Part shown: positions 7,128-16,609 of the stretch, piece after piece
Layout of the letters: the number at the start of each line of letters is the position of its first letter
Position numbering within the stretch: position 1 is the stretch's first letter
NCBI RefSeq assembly: GCF_003063455.1
Contig: NZ_NESN01000001.1
Span: forward strand, 248,001 to 312,000
Length of the DNA: 64,000 nucleotides
Direction: 5' to 3'
DNA from: Limnohabitans parvus II-B4
GTDB lineage: Bacteria > Pseudomonadota > Gammaproteobacteria > Burkholderiales > Burkholderiaceae_C
Translations under genes and position numbers: made by a program
Notes under the pieces: generated by a model
The model's input: only the letters and a program-made list of their open reading frames with translations
Database searches by the model: none
Told to the model about the DNA's origin: nothing

Positions 7128-9434
7128 ATGACTCGCATCACCATGACTCAAAGAAACAACCACGTCCAAAACGCACAGACCCCGGGCAAACTGCTGCCGC
7201 TGGCGGCCATGATGCTGGCCGGCTCCCTGTCGACCACGCCTGATGCCCTGGCGCAAACCCAGCCCGATGAGAAAACACTCAAAACCGTGACGGTCAAGGA
7301 CAAAGCCGAAGTCGACATGGCTGAAGGCAAAAACAGCGTTCGCGCCACCGAAACCCGGATCGGCAAAGGCCTGCAAGCACTGCGCGACATTCCGCAATCG
7401 GTGACCGTGGTGACCGAAAAGCTGATGGATGACCGCAACCTGGACACCTTCAAAGAGGCCCTGAAAAACACGGCGGGCATCAGCTTTTTGGCGGCCGAAG
7501 GCGGTGAAGAAGACATCCGTTTGCGCGGCTTTTCTTTGCAAGCCACGGGCGATGTGTTTGTGGACGGCGTGCGCGACCCCGCTTTTTATGAGCGCGACAC
7601 CTTCAATCTGGACCGCCTGGAAGTGCTGCGCGGCTCGGCCTCCATGCTGTTTGGCCGTGGCTCCACGGGCGGCGCGGTCAACCAGGTGAGCAAAACACCC
7701 CGCTTGATGGACGAAAGCCAGGTGGACCTGACCCTCGGTTCACACAAGCATGTGCGGCTGGTGGGCGACTTCAACAAGCAGACGACTGAGAGCGCCGCAC
7801 TGCGCCTGAACGTGATGAAAACCCAAGCCGACAACAACGGCTCTGGCAGCTCTTTGGACAAAGAAGGCATTGCGGGTACTTATCGCTGGGGCATTGGCGA
7901 ACAAGACGAGTTCCAGGTCGGGCTGTACCACCTGAACAACAACAATGGCATGAACTACGGCCTGCCATGGATTCGCCCGAACACCTCTTCATCTGCACTC
8001 GAGTCAACCGTTTTGCCGCTGGACCCCACGGCCTATTACGGTGCCGCCAGCGACTACAACGCGGGCAGCGCCACGCATCTGAGCGCCAGCCACACGCACC
8101 GTTTTTCAGCCGACAGCGAACTGAAAACGCAAATCCGCAAGGGGCAATACGAGCGCGATCAACGGGCCGGCACGGTACGCTTTGCCAACGCCGCCAGCCA
8201 ACCGGGGGGCCAAGCCGTCAGTTTGGCCACCTTTGGCCCCGACACGGTCATCAACCGGGGCAACAACCTGAAAATTCAGGACATGGACACGCTCCATGTG
8301 CAAAGTGACTTCAGCAAGAAGTTCCAGGCGCTGGGCTTGAAACACGAACTGCTGGCCGGTTTTGATCTGGCCACCGAAGACAAAACCGTCTACGCCGCCC
8401 GCACAGCCGGTGCGCAAGGCGGTGTGACCATCACCAAACCCCCGACCACCATCGGCACCCCGAACGATGGGGCCTGGGTCGACGAAAGCACCCGCGTGCT
8501 GCGCGTGAACAACCAGTACAGCAGCACCGGCTGGGGCGCGTACCTGCAAGACTTGGTGCAAGTGGCACCGCAGTGGAAAGTGCTGGGCGGCTTGCGCTAT
8601 GACAGACTGAAAGGTGACTACGACCAGTTCGGCAATCCGACCAATGCCATCGACAACGGTGCCAAAACCAGTTACCAAATGAAGGTGGGCGAGTGGAGCA
8701 AACGCGCAGGCGTGCTGTTCCAGCCGAACGATTTGCAGTCCTTCCATTTGTCTTACGGCACCTCGTTCAACACCTCGGGCGACACCTATTCGCTGGGCGC
8801 TTCCAACGTGGACACGCCGCCCGAGCAATCTGAGAATTTCGAACTTGGTGCCAAGCTCGACTCGGCCGACAAACGCTTCACCACCCGACTGGCCGTATTC
8901 CGTGCCGTCAAGACAAACGAGCGCAACACCGACCCCTTGTTGCCCGTGGTCACGCTGACCGGCAGCCGTTATGCCTCCGGACTGGAAATCGATGTGGCCG
9001 GTCGCTTGACACCGAAATGGGAAGTGTTCGGCTCATTCACCTGGATGCCCGATGCCAAAGTCAGCAAGGCGGCCCCCTGCCCCGCCACAGGCTCATGCAG
9101 CCAAGCCACAGCGGGTGAACGGGTAGGCGATCGTCCGGCCCTGACCCCCGTGCACAGCGGCAGCGCGTGGACGACTTATCAGGTCACCAGCCAGTGGCGC
9201 GTGGGCGGTGGCCTGACCTTCCGGGGTCGCCAGACACCGACTCGCTCTGAATTTGAAGTGCCCTCGTTTGTGGTGGGTGACCTGATGGCCGAATACGCTT
9301 ACAGCGATGCCCTGACCATCAAGGCCAACATGAGCAACGTCACCAACAAGCTGTATGCCGACCAGTTGTATCCCGGTCACTACATCCCCGGTGCCGGTCG
9401 CCTGACGCAGGTCACCGCGTCTTACAAGTTCTAA
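7128..9434 (+). CDS. TonB-dependent catecholate-type siderophore receptor
   Basis: A 768-residue outer-membrane receptor. The order is: signal peptide (about 1-43, ending ALAQ), a probable TonB-box region ([10 protein letters not shown]), plug domain with DIPQSVTVV (about 84-92), a DIRLRGF motif, and [19 protein letters not shown] (about 165-183), then a 22-strand barrel ending in aromatic F (ASYKF). It resembles Fiu/PiuA-type receptors. That fits the PiuC-type dioxygenase gene only 17 bp downstream and the tonB-exbB-exbD set beyond. The exact siderophore (catecholate likely) is inferred from that neighbour. ATGs at 7128 and 7143 are both possible starts, and neither has a strong ribosome-binding site. 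Confidence 0.92.
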   Translation: MTRITMTQRNNHVQNAQTPGKLLPLAAMMLAGSLSTTPDALAQTQPDEKTLKTVTVKDKAEVDMAEGKNSVRATETRIGKGLQALRDIPQSVTVVTEKLMDDRNLDTFKEALKNTAGISFLAAEGGEEDIRLRGFSLQATGDVFVDGVRDPAFYERDTFNLDRLEVLRGSASMLFGRGSTGGAVNQVSKTPRLMDESQVDLTLGSHKHVRLVGDFNKQTTESAALRLNVMKTQADNNGSGSSLDKEGIAGTYRWGIGEQDEFQVGLYHLNNNNGMNYGLPWIRPNTSSSALESTVLPLDPTAYYGAASDYNAGSATHLSASHTHRFSADSELKTQIRKGQYERDQRAGTVRFANAASQPGGQAVSLATFGPDTVINRGNNLKIQDMDTLHVQSDFSKKFQALGLKHELLAGFDLATEDKTVYAARTAGAQGGVTITKPPTTIGTPNDGAWVDESTRVLRVNNQYSSTGWGAYLQDLVQVAPQWKVLGGLRYDRLKGDYDQFGNPTNAIDNGAKTSYQMKVGEWSKRAGVLFQPNDLQSFHLSYGTSFNTSGDTYSLGASNVDTPPEQSENFELGAKLDSADKRFTTRLAVFRAVKTNERNTDPLLPVVTLTGSRYASGLEIDVAGRLTPKWEVFGSFTWMPDAKVSKAAPCPATGSCSQATAGERVGDRPALTPVHSGSAWTTYQVTSQWRVGGGLTFRGRQTPTRSEFEVPSFVVGDLMAEYAYSDALTIKANMSNVTNKLYADQLYPGHYIPGAGRLTQVTASYKF

Positions 9435-9451
9435 GGCCGCCAAGGTTTCCC

Positions 9452-10141
9452 ATGATCCGCTTCTTACCCGAATTGCTAGAGCCCAACACCGTGCGTGAGG
9501 CCCGCGACCTGTTGCTGGCCTTGCCCGAATCCGACTGGGCCGACGGGCGAGGCAGTGCGGGCCCCCAAGCCCGCACGGTCAAAGACAACCTGCAACTGCC
9601 GCACGATCACCCGGTGGCGGCGCAAATTCGCCACGCGGTGCTCGGAGGGCTGGACGCATCAAACACCTTCTTTTCAGCCGCGTTGCCGCTGAAAATTTTC
9701 ACACCGCGCATCAACCGCTACACCCCCGAATTCCCCCATTACGGCTGGCACATCGACAACGCTATTCGCCTGCGCGCCGATGGCCAAAGCGTGCGCACCG
9801 ACCTGTCGTGCACCGTCTTTTTGAACGACCCAGGCGACTACGAAGGCGGCGAGCTGAGCGTGCAGGACCAAGAGGCCGTCCACCGCGTGAAGCTGCCCGC
9901 AGGCCATGCCGTGCTGTACCCCGGCAACACCTTGCACGAAGTCACACCCGTCACACGCGGCCAGCGGCTGGCCTGCTTTTTCTGGGTCGAGAGCATGGTG
10001 CGCAGCGACGAGCAGCGCCACATCCTGTTTGACCTGGACATGAACCTGCTCAAGCTGCGCGAACAACACGGCGAAACGCCCGAGACCACGGCATTGACCG
10101 GGGTCTATCACCAACTGCTGCGCCAATGGGCCAACACCTGA
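9452..10141 (+). CDS. piuC: PiuC/YbiX-type Fe(II)/2-oxoglutarate dioxygenase (PKHD hydroxylase)
   Basis: A 229-residue prolyl-4-hydroxylase-fold dioxygenase. The iron triad is visible as His100-x-Asp102 (GWHIDNAIR) and His162 (TLHEV), with Arg172 (GQRLA) positioned for 2-oxoglutarate. Length and layout match the PKHD family (E. coli YbiX, Pseudomonas PiuC), which is regularly encoded next to Fiu/PiuA siderophore receptors and iron-regulated. Its substrate has not been settled in general; hydroxylation linked to siderophore uptake is the usual idea. It follows the receptor gene by 17 bp and ends 32 bp before the next gene, so all three are probably co-transcribed. Confidence 0.93.
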   Translation: MIRFLPELLEPNTVREARDLLLALPESDWADGRGSAGPQARTVKDNLQLPHDHPVAAQIRHAVLGGLDASNTFFSAALPLKIFTPRINRYTPEFPHYGWHIDNAIRLRADGQSVRTDLSCTVFLNDPGDYEGGELSVQDQEAVHRVKLPAGHAVLYPGNTLHEVTPVTRGQRLACFFWVESMVRSDEQRHILFDLDMNLLKLREQHGETPETTALTGVYHQLLRQWANT

Positions 10142-10173
10142 TCTGCCCTTTGACCCCGCAACCCGCACACACC

Positions 10174-11268
10174 ATGACCCAGCCCATCGTCAACCTGCAA
10201 GACCACGAACACGCCGCACAAGCGGCGCTGGGCGATGCTGCGTGGGCCTATTTCAGTGGTGGCGCAGCAGACGAAATCACGCTGCGCCACAACGTGGCCG
10301 CTTGGCAAAACCTGCGCTTGTCGCCCCGCGTGTTGCAAGACCTGCGCGGCGGCCACACCCGATGCAACCTGCTGGGGCGCGAATGGCCCATGCCGCTGCT
10401 GGTGGCCCCCATGGCGTACCAACGATGGGCGCATGCCGAGGGCGAGTCGGGCATGGCTTTGGCCGCAGCCGCGCAAGGCTGCGGCATGGTGCTGTCACAC
10501 CAAACCAGCACGCCTTTGCACGATGTGGCGGCGATGGTGGCCTCCGATGCCGAACGCGGCCCGTTGTGGTTTCAGCTGTACTGGCTGGCCGACCGGGGAG
10601 CCCTGCGCGATCTGTTGGCACAGGTCGAAGCCGCTGGTTTTGAAGCCCTGGTGCTCACCGTGGATGCCCCGGTGCACGGCGTGCGTGACCGCGAACGCCG
10701 CCACGGCATGCCTTTGCCTGAGGGCGTGAAGGCGGTGCATTGGCCGGCCTCCGACCCCAAAAACAAACCCAGCACAGGCCTGTGCGGCGGCTTGGCCGAT
10801 GCCGCCCCCACTTGGGCTGATGTGCAGTGGCTCATCGGGCAAACCCGCCTGCCCGTGCTGCTCAAAGGCATCACGCACCCACAGGACGCTGTGCAAGCGG
10901 TGAAACTGGGCGCAGCGGGCGTGATCGTCAGCAACCACGGTGGCCGCGTGTTGGACACCCTGCCTGCCACGGCCGAGTTGCTGCCGCGCATCGTCCAAGC
11001 CGTTCGCCAACACCACCCGCAAGCGCTGGTGGTGGTGGACGGCGGCATTCGGCGCGGCACCGACTTGTTCAAAGCGCTGGCCTTGGGGGCTGATGCGGCC
11101 CTGATCGGCCGCCCTGCCCTGTATGGCCTGGCCCATGCGGGCGCACGCGGCGCGGCGCATGTGCTGCGCCTGATGCGCGATGAGTTAGAAGCCACCATGG
11201 CCCTGACGGGTTGCGCCCACATACAAGACATTGGCATCGACCGCTTGTGGTCTCTGGAGTCCTTTTGA
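10174..11268 (+). CDS. FMN-dependent alpha-hydroxy-acid dehydrogenase/oxidase
   Basis: A 364-residue TIM-barrel flavoprotein of the glycolate oxidase / L-lactate dehydrogenase / lactate oxidase family. FMN-binding and catalytic elements are visible: PMAYQRWAHAEGE early, FQLYWLADR mid-protein, the lysine in VLLKGI, the active-site histidine in VSNHGGRVLD, and the phosphate-binding VVDGGIRRGTD and IGRPALYGLA near the end. The YFSGGAADE N-terminus is typical. The ATG at 10174 is preferred over 10126, which lies inside piuC. Finding this enzyme between piuC and tonB is unusual: it may oxidise a hydroxy-acid siderophore fragment (2-hydroxy acids chelate iron) or simply be a passenger. Substrate unknown. 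Confidence 0.88.
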   Translation: MTQPIVNLQDHEHAAQAALGDAAWAYFSGGAADEITLRHNVAAWQNLRLSPRVLQDLRGGHTRCNLLGREWPMPLLVAPMAYQRWAHAEGESGMALAAAAQGCGMVLSHQTSTPLHDVAAMVASDAERGPLWFQLYWLADRGALRDLLAQVEAAGFEALVLTVDAPVHGVRDRERRHGMPLPEGVKAVHWPASDPKNKPSTGLCGGLADAAPTWADVQWLIGQTRLPVLLKGITHPQDAVQAVKLGAAGVIVSNHGGRVLDTLPATAELLPRIVQAVRQHHPQALVVVDGGIRRGTDLFKALALGADAALIGRPALYGLAHAGARGAAHVLRLMRDELEATMALTGCAHIQDIGIDRLWSLESF

Positions 11269-11298
11269 TGTCTCTTGATTTCCTTTGAGCCCCCCTTT

Positions 11299-12024
11299 AT
11301 GCAAGCAGCCCATTTTGAAGACCCGATGCGTCAGCCCTACCGCATCCACCCAAGCCGCACCTGGCGCGTGACCGGTGCGGTGGTGCTGGGCCACGTTGGT
11401 GTGGCCTGGTTGGTCAGCAGTGGTGTGTTGACCAGCGTGGTCCCAGCAACCGCGCCCGACAACGTGATCATGGCCAGCGTGGTCATGGATGCCCCCGCCG
11501 CCCCCAAACCGGAGCCGGCGAGACCCCCAATCCAACCCCCAACAAAACCAGAACCCAAGCCGCAACCTCAGGCCAAGCCCGTCAGCCCTCAGGTGCAACC
11601 CGCGCCTGTGCTGTCACCCACGGCCTCCAGCGATGCCGCGCCCATCGTGCCAAGCGCTGCACCTGCACCTGCTGCACCCGCCACGCCTGCCGCACCGCCG
11701 GCAGGCAACCAACGCCCTGCCGCTAACGCCACAGCGGCGGCCGTGGTGCTGCCGTCCACCAGCGCCGACTATCTGAACAACCCCGCCCCGCCCTACCCGC
11801 GCCAGAGCAAACGCTTGGGCGAAGAAGGCACCGTGGTCATTCGCGTGTTGATCACGGCTGAGGGCCGCGCCGAAAAAGCCGAAATCCGCACCTCCAGCGG
11901 CTATGCCCGCCTGGACGACACGGCCTTAACCACCGTCAAAGCTTGGCGCTTTGTGCCCGGCAAACGCAACGGAGCGCCCGAGGCCATGTGGTTCAACGTG
12001 CCCATCCGTTTTGTGCTGAACTGA
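11299..12024 (+). CDS. tonB: TonB energy-transducing protein
   Basis: A 241-residue protein that couples the ExbBD proton motor to outer-membrane receptors. It has a short cytoplasmic N-terminus, a single membrane anchor (about 19-38, GAVVLGHVGVAWLVSSGVL), a long Pro/Ala/Lys periplasmic spacer (about 60-150), and the C-terminal TonB domain with YPRQSKRLGEEGTVVIRVLI and a SSGYARLDDTAL segment. The ATG at 11299 is chosen over an upstream TTG at 11275; an ATG at 11326 is also possible. It heads the tonB-exbB-exbD-hemP group and presumably powers the receptor encoded upstream. Confidence 0.92.
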   Translation: MQAAHFEDPMRQPYRIHPSRTWRVTGAVVLGHVGVAWLVSSGVLTSVVPATAPDNVIMASVVMDAPAAPKPEPARPPIQPPTKPEPKPQPQAKPVSPQVQPAPVLSPTASSDAAPIVPSAAPAPAAPATPAAPPAGNQRPAANATAAAVVLPSTSADYLNNPAPPYPRQSKRLGEEGTVVIRVLITAEGRAEKAEIRTSSGYARLDDTALTTVKAWRFVPGKRNGAPEAMWFNVPIRFVLN

Positions 12025-12086
12025 TCTGCACACCCGCGATCTGTCTGCTACCGATTTTTTCCATCCCATTCACAGGAGTTTTTGTC

Positions 12087-12785
12087 ATGCCCGAATCATT
12101 TGGCCTCGCCCACATCTGGACCCAAGGTGACGCGGTCACCCGCCTGATCCTCATCGCCCTGATCGGCATGTCGGTCATCAGCTGGGTCGTCATCGTGCTC
12201 AAGGCGCTGGACGTCTGGAAACACAAACAAAGCGCCTTGGGCAGCGAGCAGTTTTGGCACACCACCAGCTTGGCCGAAGGCTTGGCCGTGCTCAGCCACC
12301 GCCAGGACAACATGTTCCACACGCTGGCCCAAGTGGGCCAAGAAGCCACAGAGCACCACTTGGCCGCGCAAAAACAACTGCACGACCGCCTGGACATCAG
12401 CGACTGGGTCACGCGCAGCCTGCGCAACTGCATCGACGACAACACCAGCCGCCTGCAAAACGGCTTGGCCATCTTGGCGTCCATTGGCTCGACCGCCCCG
12501 TTCGTGGGTTTGTTTGGCACCGTCTGGGGCATCTACCACGCGCTGGTGGCCATCGGTGCCACAGGCAACGCCAGCATCGACGCCGTAGCGGGACCGATTG
12601 GCGAAACCCTGATCATGACGGCGCTGGGCCTGGCCGTGGCCATTCCGGCGGTGCTGGGCTACAACACGCTTGTGCGTGGCAACAAATTCATCATCGCCCG
12701 CATGAACCGCTTTGCGCACGACCTGCACGCCTATTACGTGACCGGTGCCCGCGTGACCCACAGCGGAGGCCAACATGTCGTTTGA
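12087..12785 (+). CDS. exbB: ExbB, proton-channel subunit of the TonB motor
   Basis: A 232-residue MotA/TolQ/ExbB-family inner-membrane protein. A first membrane segment (about 18-40, LILIALIGMSVISWVVIVL) is followed by a cytoplasmic loop and then two conserved membrane helices: STAPFVGLFGTVWGIYHAL and GPIGETLIMTALGLAVAIPA, the latter holding the family's channel-lining residues. CAGGAG is six bases upstream of the ATG. The end overlaps the start of exbD by 11 bp, indicating coupled translation. Confidence 0.95.
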   Translation: MPESFGLAHIWTQGDAVTRLILIALIGMSVISWVVIVLKALDVWKHKQSALGSEQFWHTTSLAEGLAVLSHRQDNMFHTLAQVGQEATEHHLAAQKQLHDRLDISDWVTRSLRNCIDDNTSRLQNGLAILASIGSTAPFVGLFGTVWGIYHALVAIGATGNASIDAVAGPIGETLIMTALGLAVAIPAVLGYNTLVRGNKFIIARMNRFAHDLHAYYVTGARVTHSGGQHVV

Positions 12786-13188
12786 AGCCAGCGAAGAACA
12801 AGATGAGGTGATGAACGAGATCAACATGACGCCCCTGGTGGACGTCATGCTGGTCTTGCTCATCATCTTCATCATCACCATCCCGGTGGTGCAACACGCC
12901 GTGAAGGTGGAACTGCCCCGCACCAGCAGCAGCCGTGACCAGGCGCCGCCCGACAACCTGCAATTGGCCATTGACAGCCAGGGCCAGTTTTTTCTGGGCA
13001 AACAAGCTGTCGCGGCCGATGCCTTGGAAGACGCGTTGCGCGAGCACGCGGCCAAAGACCCACAGCCACAGCTCTACATTCGGGGTGACAAAAAAGTCGC
13101 TTATGAACATGTGGCCCAGGCGATGACCGCCGCGCAAAGGGCAGGCTTGGCCAAAATCGGCTTTGTCACCGAAGGCCAAAAGCCATGA
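12775..13188 (+). CDS. exbD: ExbD, TonB-motor subunit
   Basis: A 137-residue TolR/ExbD-family protein with one N-terminal membrane helix. The stretch MNEINMTPLVDVMLVLLIIF contains the essential aspartate (LVDVMLVLL) that carries protons through the ExbB channel. The remainder is a small periplasmic domain. It overlaps exbB at its start and hemP at its end (ATGA), so exbB, exbD and hemP form one translational unit. Confidence 0.95.
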   Translation: MSFEASEEQDEVMNEINMTPLVDVMLVLLIIFIITIPVVQHAVKVELPRTSSSRDQAPPDNLQLAIDSQGQFFLGKQAVAADALEDALREHAAKDPQPQLYIRGDKKVAYEHVAQAMTAAQRAGLAKIGFVTEGQKP

Positions 13189-13409
13189 ACGTGAAGCCCG
13201 CTGTAGCTGCGTCCACAGAGCTGGCAGCGCCGGGCACGGCCCAGCCGTCGCCCTTGCCAGCCCGTCCCACACCCGTCAAGTCCAACGGGCCGCAAACCTT
13301 GGACAGCCGTGAACTGCTGGGCGACCAGGCGATGGTGCTGATTCAGCACTTGGGGGAAATCTACCGCCTGCAAACCACGCGTCAAGGCAAGTTGATCCTG
13401 ACCAAATGA
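13185..13409 (+). CDS. hemP: Hemin uptake protein HemP
   Basis: A 74-residue protein whose C-terminal half is the HemP/HmuP domain, recognised from LDSRELLGDQAMVLIQHLG followed by an IYRLQTTRQGKLILTK tail. The N-terminal third is a Pro/Ala-rich, probably disordered extension. HemP/HmuP proteins are Fur-controlled and in some betaproteobacteria and rhizobia act as DNA-binding coactivators of haem-receptor expression. Its ATG overlaps the exbD stop. A strong terminator follows, closing the iron cluster. Confidence 0.9.
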   Translation: MNVKPAVAASTELAAPGTAQPSPLPARPTPVKSNGPQTLDSRELLGDQAMVLIQHLGEIYRLQTTRQGKLILTK

Positions 13410-13432
13410 AGCCTTGAGCTGCCAAGCCCCAT

Positions 13433-13463
13433 GAAAAAACCGGACGCGAGGTCCGGTTTTTTC
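13433..13463. terminator. Bidirectional terminator between hemP and ahpF
   Basis: Symmetric hairpin: GAAAAAACCGGAC, loop GCGAG, GTCCGGTTTTTTC. A-run on one side and T-run on the other let it stop both the plus-strand iron cluster and minus-strand ahpF. Confidence 0.92.
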
Positions 13464-13481
13464 ATGCCAGCGCAGAGCCGA

Positions 13482-15032
13482 TCAAGACCGGATCAGGTGG
13501 TCAAAGGCGCTGAGCGCGGCCTTGGCACCCTCGCCTGCGGCGATCACGATCTGCTTGTAAGGCACCGTGGTGCAGTCACCCGCCGCAAACACGCCCGGCA
13601 CATTGGTGTGGCCTTTGGCGTCCACCACAATCTCGCCAAACTTGCTCAGCTCAACCGTGCCCTTCAAGAACTCGGTGTTGGGCACCAAGCCGATTTGCAC
13701 GAACACACCCGCCAATTCGACATGGTGCTCGGTGCCAGTGGCACGGTCTTTGTAACGGATGCCGTTGACCTTGCTGCCGTCGCCGGTGATCTCGGTCGTC
13801 TGCGCGTTGGTGTGCACCGTCACGTTGGGCAAGCTGTGCAGCTTCTTCACCAACACCGCGTCGGCCTTGAGTTGCTCGGCGAACTCGATCACAGTGACGT
13901 GTTCGACGATGCCCGCCAGGTCAATGGCAGCTTCAATGCCAGAGTTGCCGCCACCGATGACTGCCGTGCGCTTGCCCTTGAACAGCGGGCCATCGCAATG
14001 CGGGCAGTAAGCCACGCCCTTGTTCTTGTACTCGGCTTCGCCGGGCACGTTCACGTTGCGCCAGCGGGCACCGGTCGACAAGATCACGGTCTTGGCCTTG
14101 AGCGTCGCGCCGTTTTGCATCTGGATGCGTACCAAACCGTCGGCCCCTGCGGGCGTCAGTTTGTCGGCCCGTTGCAGGTTCATGATGTCCACGCCGTAGT
14201 GGCGCACCTGGGCTTCGAGCGCGGCGGCAAACTTGGGGCCGTCAGTTTCGAGCACCGAGATGTAGTTCTCGATCGCCATGGTGTCGTTGGTCTGGCCGCC
14301 AAAACGCTCGGCGACCACGCCCACGCGGATGCCCTTGCGGGCCGCGTACACAGCAGCTGCCGCACCTGCGGGGCCACCGCCCACGATCAGCACTTCGTAC
14401 GGGTCTTTGGCGTCCAACTTGGCCGCTTCGCGGGTGGCGGCGCCTGTGTCCAGCTTGGCCACGATTTCTTCCACGCTCATACGGCCCGAACCGAACACCT
14501 GGCCATTCAGGAACACCATGGGCACGGCCATGATCTGGCGCCCTTCCACTTCTTTCTGGAAGGCACCGCCTTCGATCACCACAGTCTTGACCTTGGGGTT
14601 CATGATCGCCATCAGCGACAAGGCCTGCACCACGTCCGGGCAGTTGTGGCACGACAGGGACATGTAAACCTCGAAGTTGAAGTCACCGTCCAGAGCTTTG
14701 ATCGAATCAATCACCTCTTGCTCGACCTTGGGCGGGTGACCGCCTGTCCAGAGCAAAGCCAAGACCAACGAGGTGAATTCGTGGCCCAGCGGCAAACCGG
14801 CAAAGCGCACGCCTTGGCTTTCACCCTCGCGCACCACTTCAAATGAAGGCTTGCGTGCGTCGTTGCCCGAGGTGTCCAGCGTGACCTTGTCCGACAGGCT
14901 GACGATGGTCTCCAGCAGGCTCTTCATGTCGGTGCCGGTTTCGCTGTCATCGAGCGAGGCGATCAGGCGGATCGGCTGGCGCAACAGGGCCAAATATTGC
15001 TGAAGTTGGGCTTTGAGGGTGTCGTCGAGCAT
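13482..15032 (-). CDS. ahpF: Alkyl hydroperoxide reductase flavoprotein subunit F
   Basis: A 516-residue NADH:disulfide oxidoreductase that recycles AhpC. The N-terminal double-thioredoxin-fold domain carries the redox pair in SLSCHNCPD. It is followed by the FAD-binding [17 protein letters not shown], the thioredoxin-reductase-like active site AYCPHCDGP, the NAD-binding [10 protein letters not shown], and a C-terminal FAD motif GVFAAGDCT. Length is close to the E. coli enzyme (521). The ATG at 15032 has GGAG six bases upstream; the longer open frame beyond it has no family similarity. It follows ahpC by 161 bp with a palindrome in between. Confidence 0.96.
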   Translation of the reverse strand: MLDDTLKAQLQQYLALLRQPIRLIASLDDSETGTDMKSLLETIVSLSDKVTLDTSGNDARKPSFEVVREGESQGVRFAGLPLGHEFTSLVLALLWTGGHPPKVEQEVIDSIKALDGDFNFEVYMSLSCHNCPDVVQALSLMAIMNPKVKTVVIEGGAFQKEVEGRQIMAVPMVFLNGQVFGSGRMSVEEIVAKLDTGAATREAAKLDAKDPYEVLIVGGGPAGAAAAVYAARKGIRVGVVAERFGGQTNDTMAIENYISVLETDGPKFAAALEAQVRHYGVDIMNLQRADKLTPAGADGLVRIQMQNGATLKAKTVILSTGARWRNVNVPGEAEYKNKGVAYCPHCDGPLFKGKRTAVIGGGNSGIEAAIDLAGIVEHVTVIEFAEQLKADAVLVKKLHSLPNVTVHTNAQTTEITGDGSKVNGIRYKDRATGTEHHVELAGVFVQIGLVPNTEFLKGTVELSKFGEIVVDAKGHTNVPGVFAAGDCTTVPYKQIVIAAGEGAKAALSAFDHLIRS

Positions 15033-15161
15033 GGTTTTCTCCAGTTTCAAGGTGCAAACGTCCAGGGCCCTGCTTGTGGCGAGGCCTCGGAAAAAGGGGT
15101 TTTGGGGGAATCGTTGAGGACAGCGCACACCCGGCTTGTGGCCTTGTTGCGCTGTGCTCAA

Positions 15162-15180
15162 CGCCCTGCCAGGCAGGGCG
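15162..15180. terminator. Palindrome in the ahpC-ahpF spacer
   Basis: CGCCCTGCC and GGCAGGGCG form a perfect 9-bp stem just after the ahpC stop, without a T-run. A partial terminator or mRNA-stabilising hairpin would explain higher ahpC than ahpF levels, which is usual for this pair. Confidence 0.5.
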
Positions 15181-15193
15181 ATGAAGTCAAGAT

Positions 15194-15757
15194 TTAGATC
15201 TTGCCGACCAGGTCGATGGAAGGAGCCAAAGTCTTGGCGCCTTCTTTCCACTTGGCGGGGCACACTTGGCCGGGGTTGGCTGCGGTGTACTGAGCAGCGG
15301 TCAGCTTGCGCAGGGTTTCCGACACATCACGGGCGATTTCGTTGGAATGGATTTCCAAAGTCTTGATGGTCAACTCGGGGTTGATGATGAAGGTGCCGCG
15401 CAATGCCAGGCCTTCTTCTTCGATGTGCACGCCAAAAGCGCGTGTCAGGGCGTGTGTCGGGTCACCGACCAATGGGAACTTGGCTTTGCCCACTGCAGGC
15501 GAAGTCTCGTGCCACACTTTGTGCGAGAAATGGGTGTCGGTGGTGATGATGTACACCTCGGCACCGGCTTTTTGGAAAGCTGCGTAGTTGTCGGCTGCAT
15601 CTTCGATTTCTGTAGGGCAGTTGAAGGTGAAAGCCGCTGGCATGAAGATGAACACGTTCCACTTGCCTTTGAGGCTTTGCTCGGTCACTTCGATGAATTT
15701 GCCGTTGTGGAAGGCTTGGGTTTTGAATGGCTGAACTTGCGTGTTGATCAGGGACAT
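15194..15757 (-). CDS. ahpC: Alkyl hydroperoxide reductase subunit C (typical 2-Cys peroxiredoxin)
   Basis: A 187-residue peroxiredoxin, the same length as E. coli AhpC, reducing H2O2, organic peroxides and peroxynitrite in the cytoplasm. The peroxidatic Cys47 is in [11 protein letters not shown], keeping the required Pro-x3-Thr-x2-Cys pattern although the usual PADFTFVCPTE has changed at two positions. The resolving cysteine is in [11 protein letters not shown] near the C-terminus. The start MSLINT (15757) is preferred to an ATG two codons earlier because AAGGA is seven bases upstream of it but only one base from the other. An OxyR-like site lies upstream and ahpF follows. Confidence 0.96.
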   Translation of the reverse strand: MSLINTQVQPFKTQAFHNGKFIEVTEQSLKGKWNVFIFMPAAFTFNCPTEIEDAADNYAAFQKAGAEVYIITTDTHFSHKVWHETSPAVGKAKFPLVGDPTHALTRAFGVHIEEEGLALRGTFIINPELTIKTLEIHSNEIARDVSETLRKLTAAQYTAANPGQVCPAKWKEGAKTLAPSIDLVGKI

Positions 15758-15815
15758 GGTCATTTCCTTGGGTTGGTTTAAAAAAACTATCGAATGAGAA
15801 AACTCATTGGTCTAA

Positions 15816-15880
15816 ATCATAATCCGAATCAAGCCTGCCACTGATCAGTTGTTTCTATCGTGCCGATAGGCAAAACCGTG
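15816..15880 (-). promoter_or_regulatory. OxyR-like site and promoter of ahpC
   Basis: Four tetranucleotides spaced by seven bases, ATCA-N7-CTAT-N7-ATAG-N7-CGTG (15844-15880), match the OxyR pattern ATAG-N7-CTAT-N7-ATAG-N7-CTAT perfectly in the two central boxes. On the minus strand a -10 candidate TATGAT (15821-15816) lies downstream, with a poor -35 next to the OxyR site, as expected for an activator-dependent promoter. Confidence 0.6.
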
Positions 15881-15909
15881 GGTGGCTTCGTCGACCCTGC
15901 CAAAGGGGG

Positions 15910-16320
15910 TTAACGGCGGACAAACCCGACAGCAGCGAACAGCCACGCCGCGATCCAGGCACCACCGCCCCAGGGCACCGCGGCCCTGAAGGCGTCAAAC
16001 CCGAGCACGTTGCGGGCATACAGGTTGAAGCTGAACAAAATCAACCCTGTCAGCATGAGCCCGCCGGAGGCCAGCAACCAGCGCGATGCGCCAAGCCGTT
16101 CCACGGCCAAACCCACCAGCACCAGGCCCAGCGAATGGAATTGCTGCTGGGTCAATGCGGTTTGCACCATGGCCGGTATGCCCCCCGCAAAAACAGGCAA
16201 ATGCGCAAAGGCGGCACTGAACACCACACTGGCGCAGGCGCTCACGGCACCCAAACTCAGGAAAATCTTGGCAGATACGGGCAATGCACCCCCTGGCTGT
16301 TGCTGTGGCAATGAAGGCAT
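15910..16320 (-). CDS. DUF423 small inner-membrane protein
   Basis: A 136-residue protein of the DUF423 (YgdD-like) family. Four hydrophobic helices are evident: about 17-37 (FLSLGAVSACASVVFSAAFA), 58-76, 83-102 and 115-134. Family hallmarks include the QQFHSLGLVLVGL segment and the FSFNLYARNVLG loop. The function of the family is unknown. The ATG at 16320 begins MPSLPQQQ; the 17 codons upstream are not family-like. The gene stands between ahpC and a small plus-strand gene and has no operon partner. Confidence 0.82.
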   Translation of the reverse strand: MPSLPQQQPGGALPVSAKIFLSLGAVSACASVVFSAAFAHLPVFAGGIPAMVQTALTQQQFHSLGLVLVGLAVERLGASRWLLASGGLMLTGLILFSFNLYARNVLGFDAFRAAVPWGGGAWIAAWLFAAVGFVRR

Positions 16321-16470
16321 GTCTGGTTCGACCCGAAGATCTTTAAAAAGGAACAGACTGAATTGAAACACGCGTTTGTGTCAATCGCTTGATCTTCATC
16401 ATGGAATTCAGGGCCTCTCGGGTGCAAAGTGAATTGTCAAAACCTACAAAGAACCCACAAAGGAATACCC

Positions 16471-16599
16471 ATGAAAATGCTGATCGACTTGTTCTCTACC
16501 GACTACGGCCTCATGAGTTTGGCCGTGATCGTGTTCATGCTGTTGATGGCCGCATTCTTTTTGCGCATGTTCATCCACAAAATGAACGCCAACGAGTGA
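16471..16599 (+). CDS. DUF3149 single-pass membrane microprotein
   Basis: A 42-residue protein beginning MKMLIDLFSTDYGLMSLAVI. AAGGA is five bases upstream of the ATG. It is a short amphipathic start, one membrane helix (about 13-34) and a charged tail (RMFIHKMNANE). This matches the DUF3149 family, which is confined mostly to betaproteobacteria and has no assigned function. It converges with cfa, whose stop is only 10 bp away. Confidence 0.85.
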   Translation: MKMLIDLFSTDYGLMSLAVIVFMLLMAAFFLRMFIHKMNANE

Positions 16600-16609
16600 T
16601 CACCAGACT

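Noticed and set aside
16600..16609. Terminator between the DUF3149 gene and cfa
   Set aside because: The gap is 10 bp and no stem-loop with T-run could be found there.
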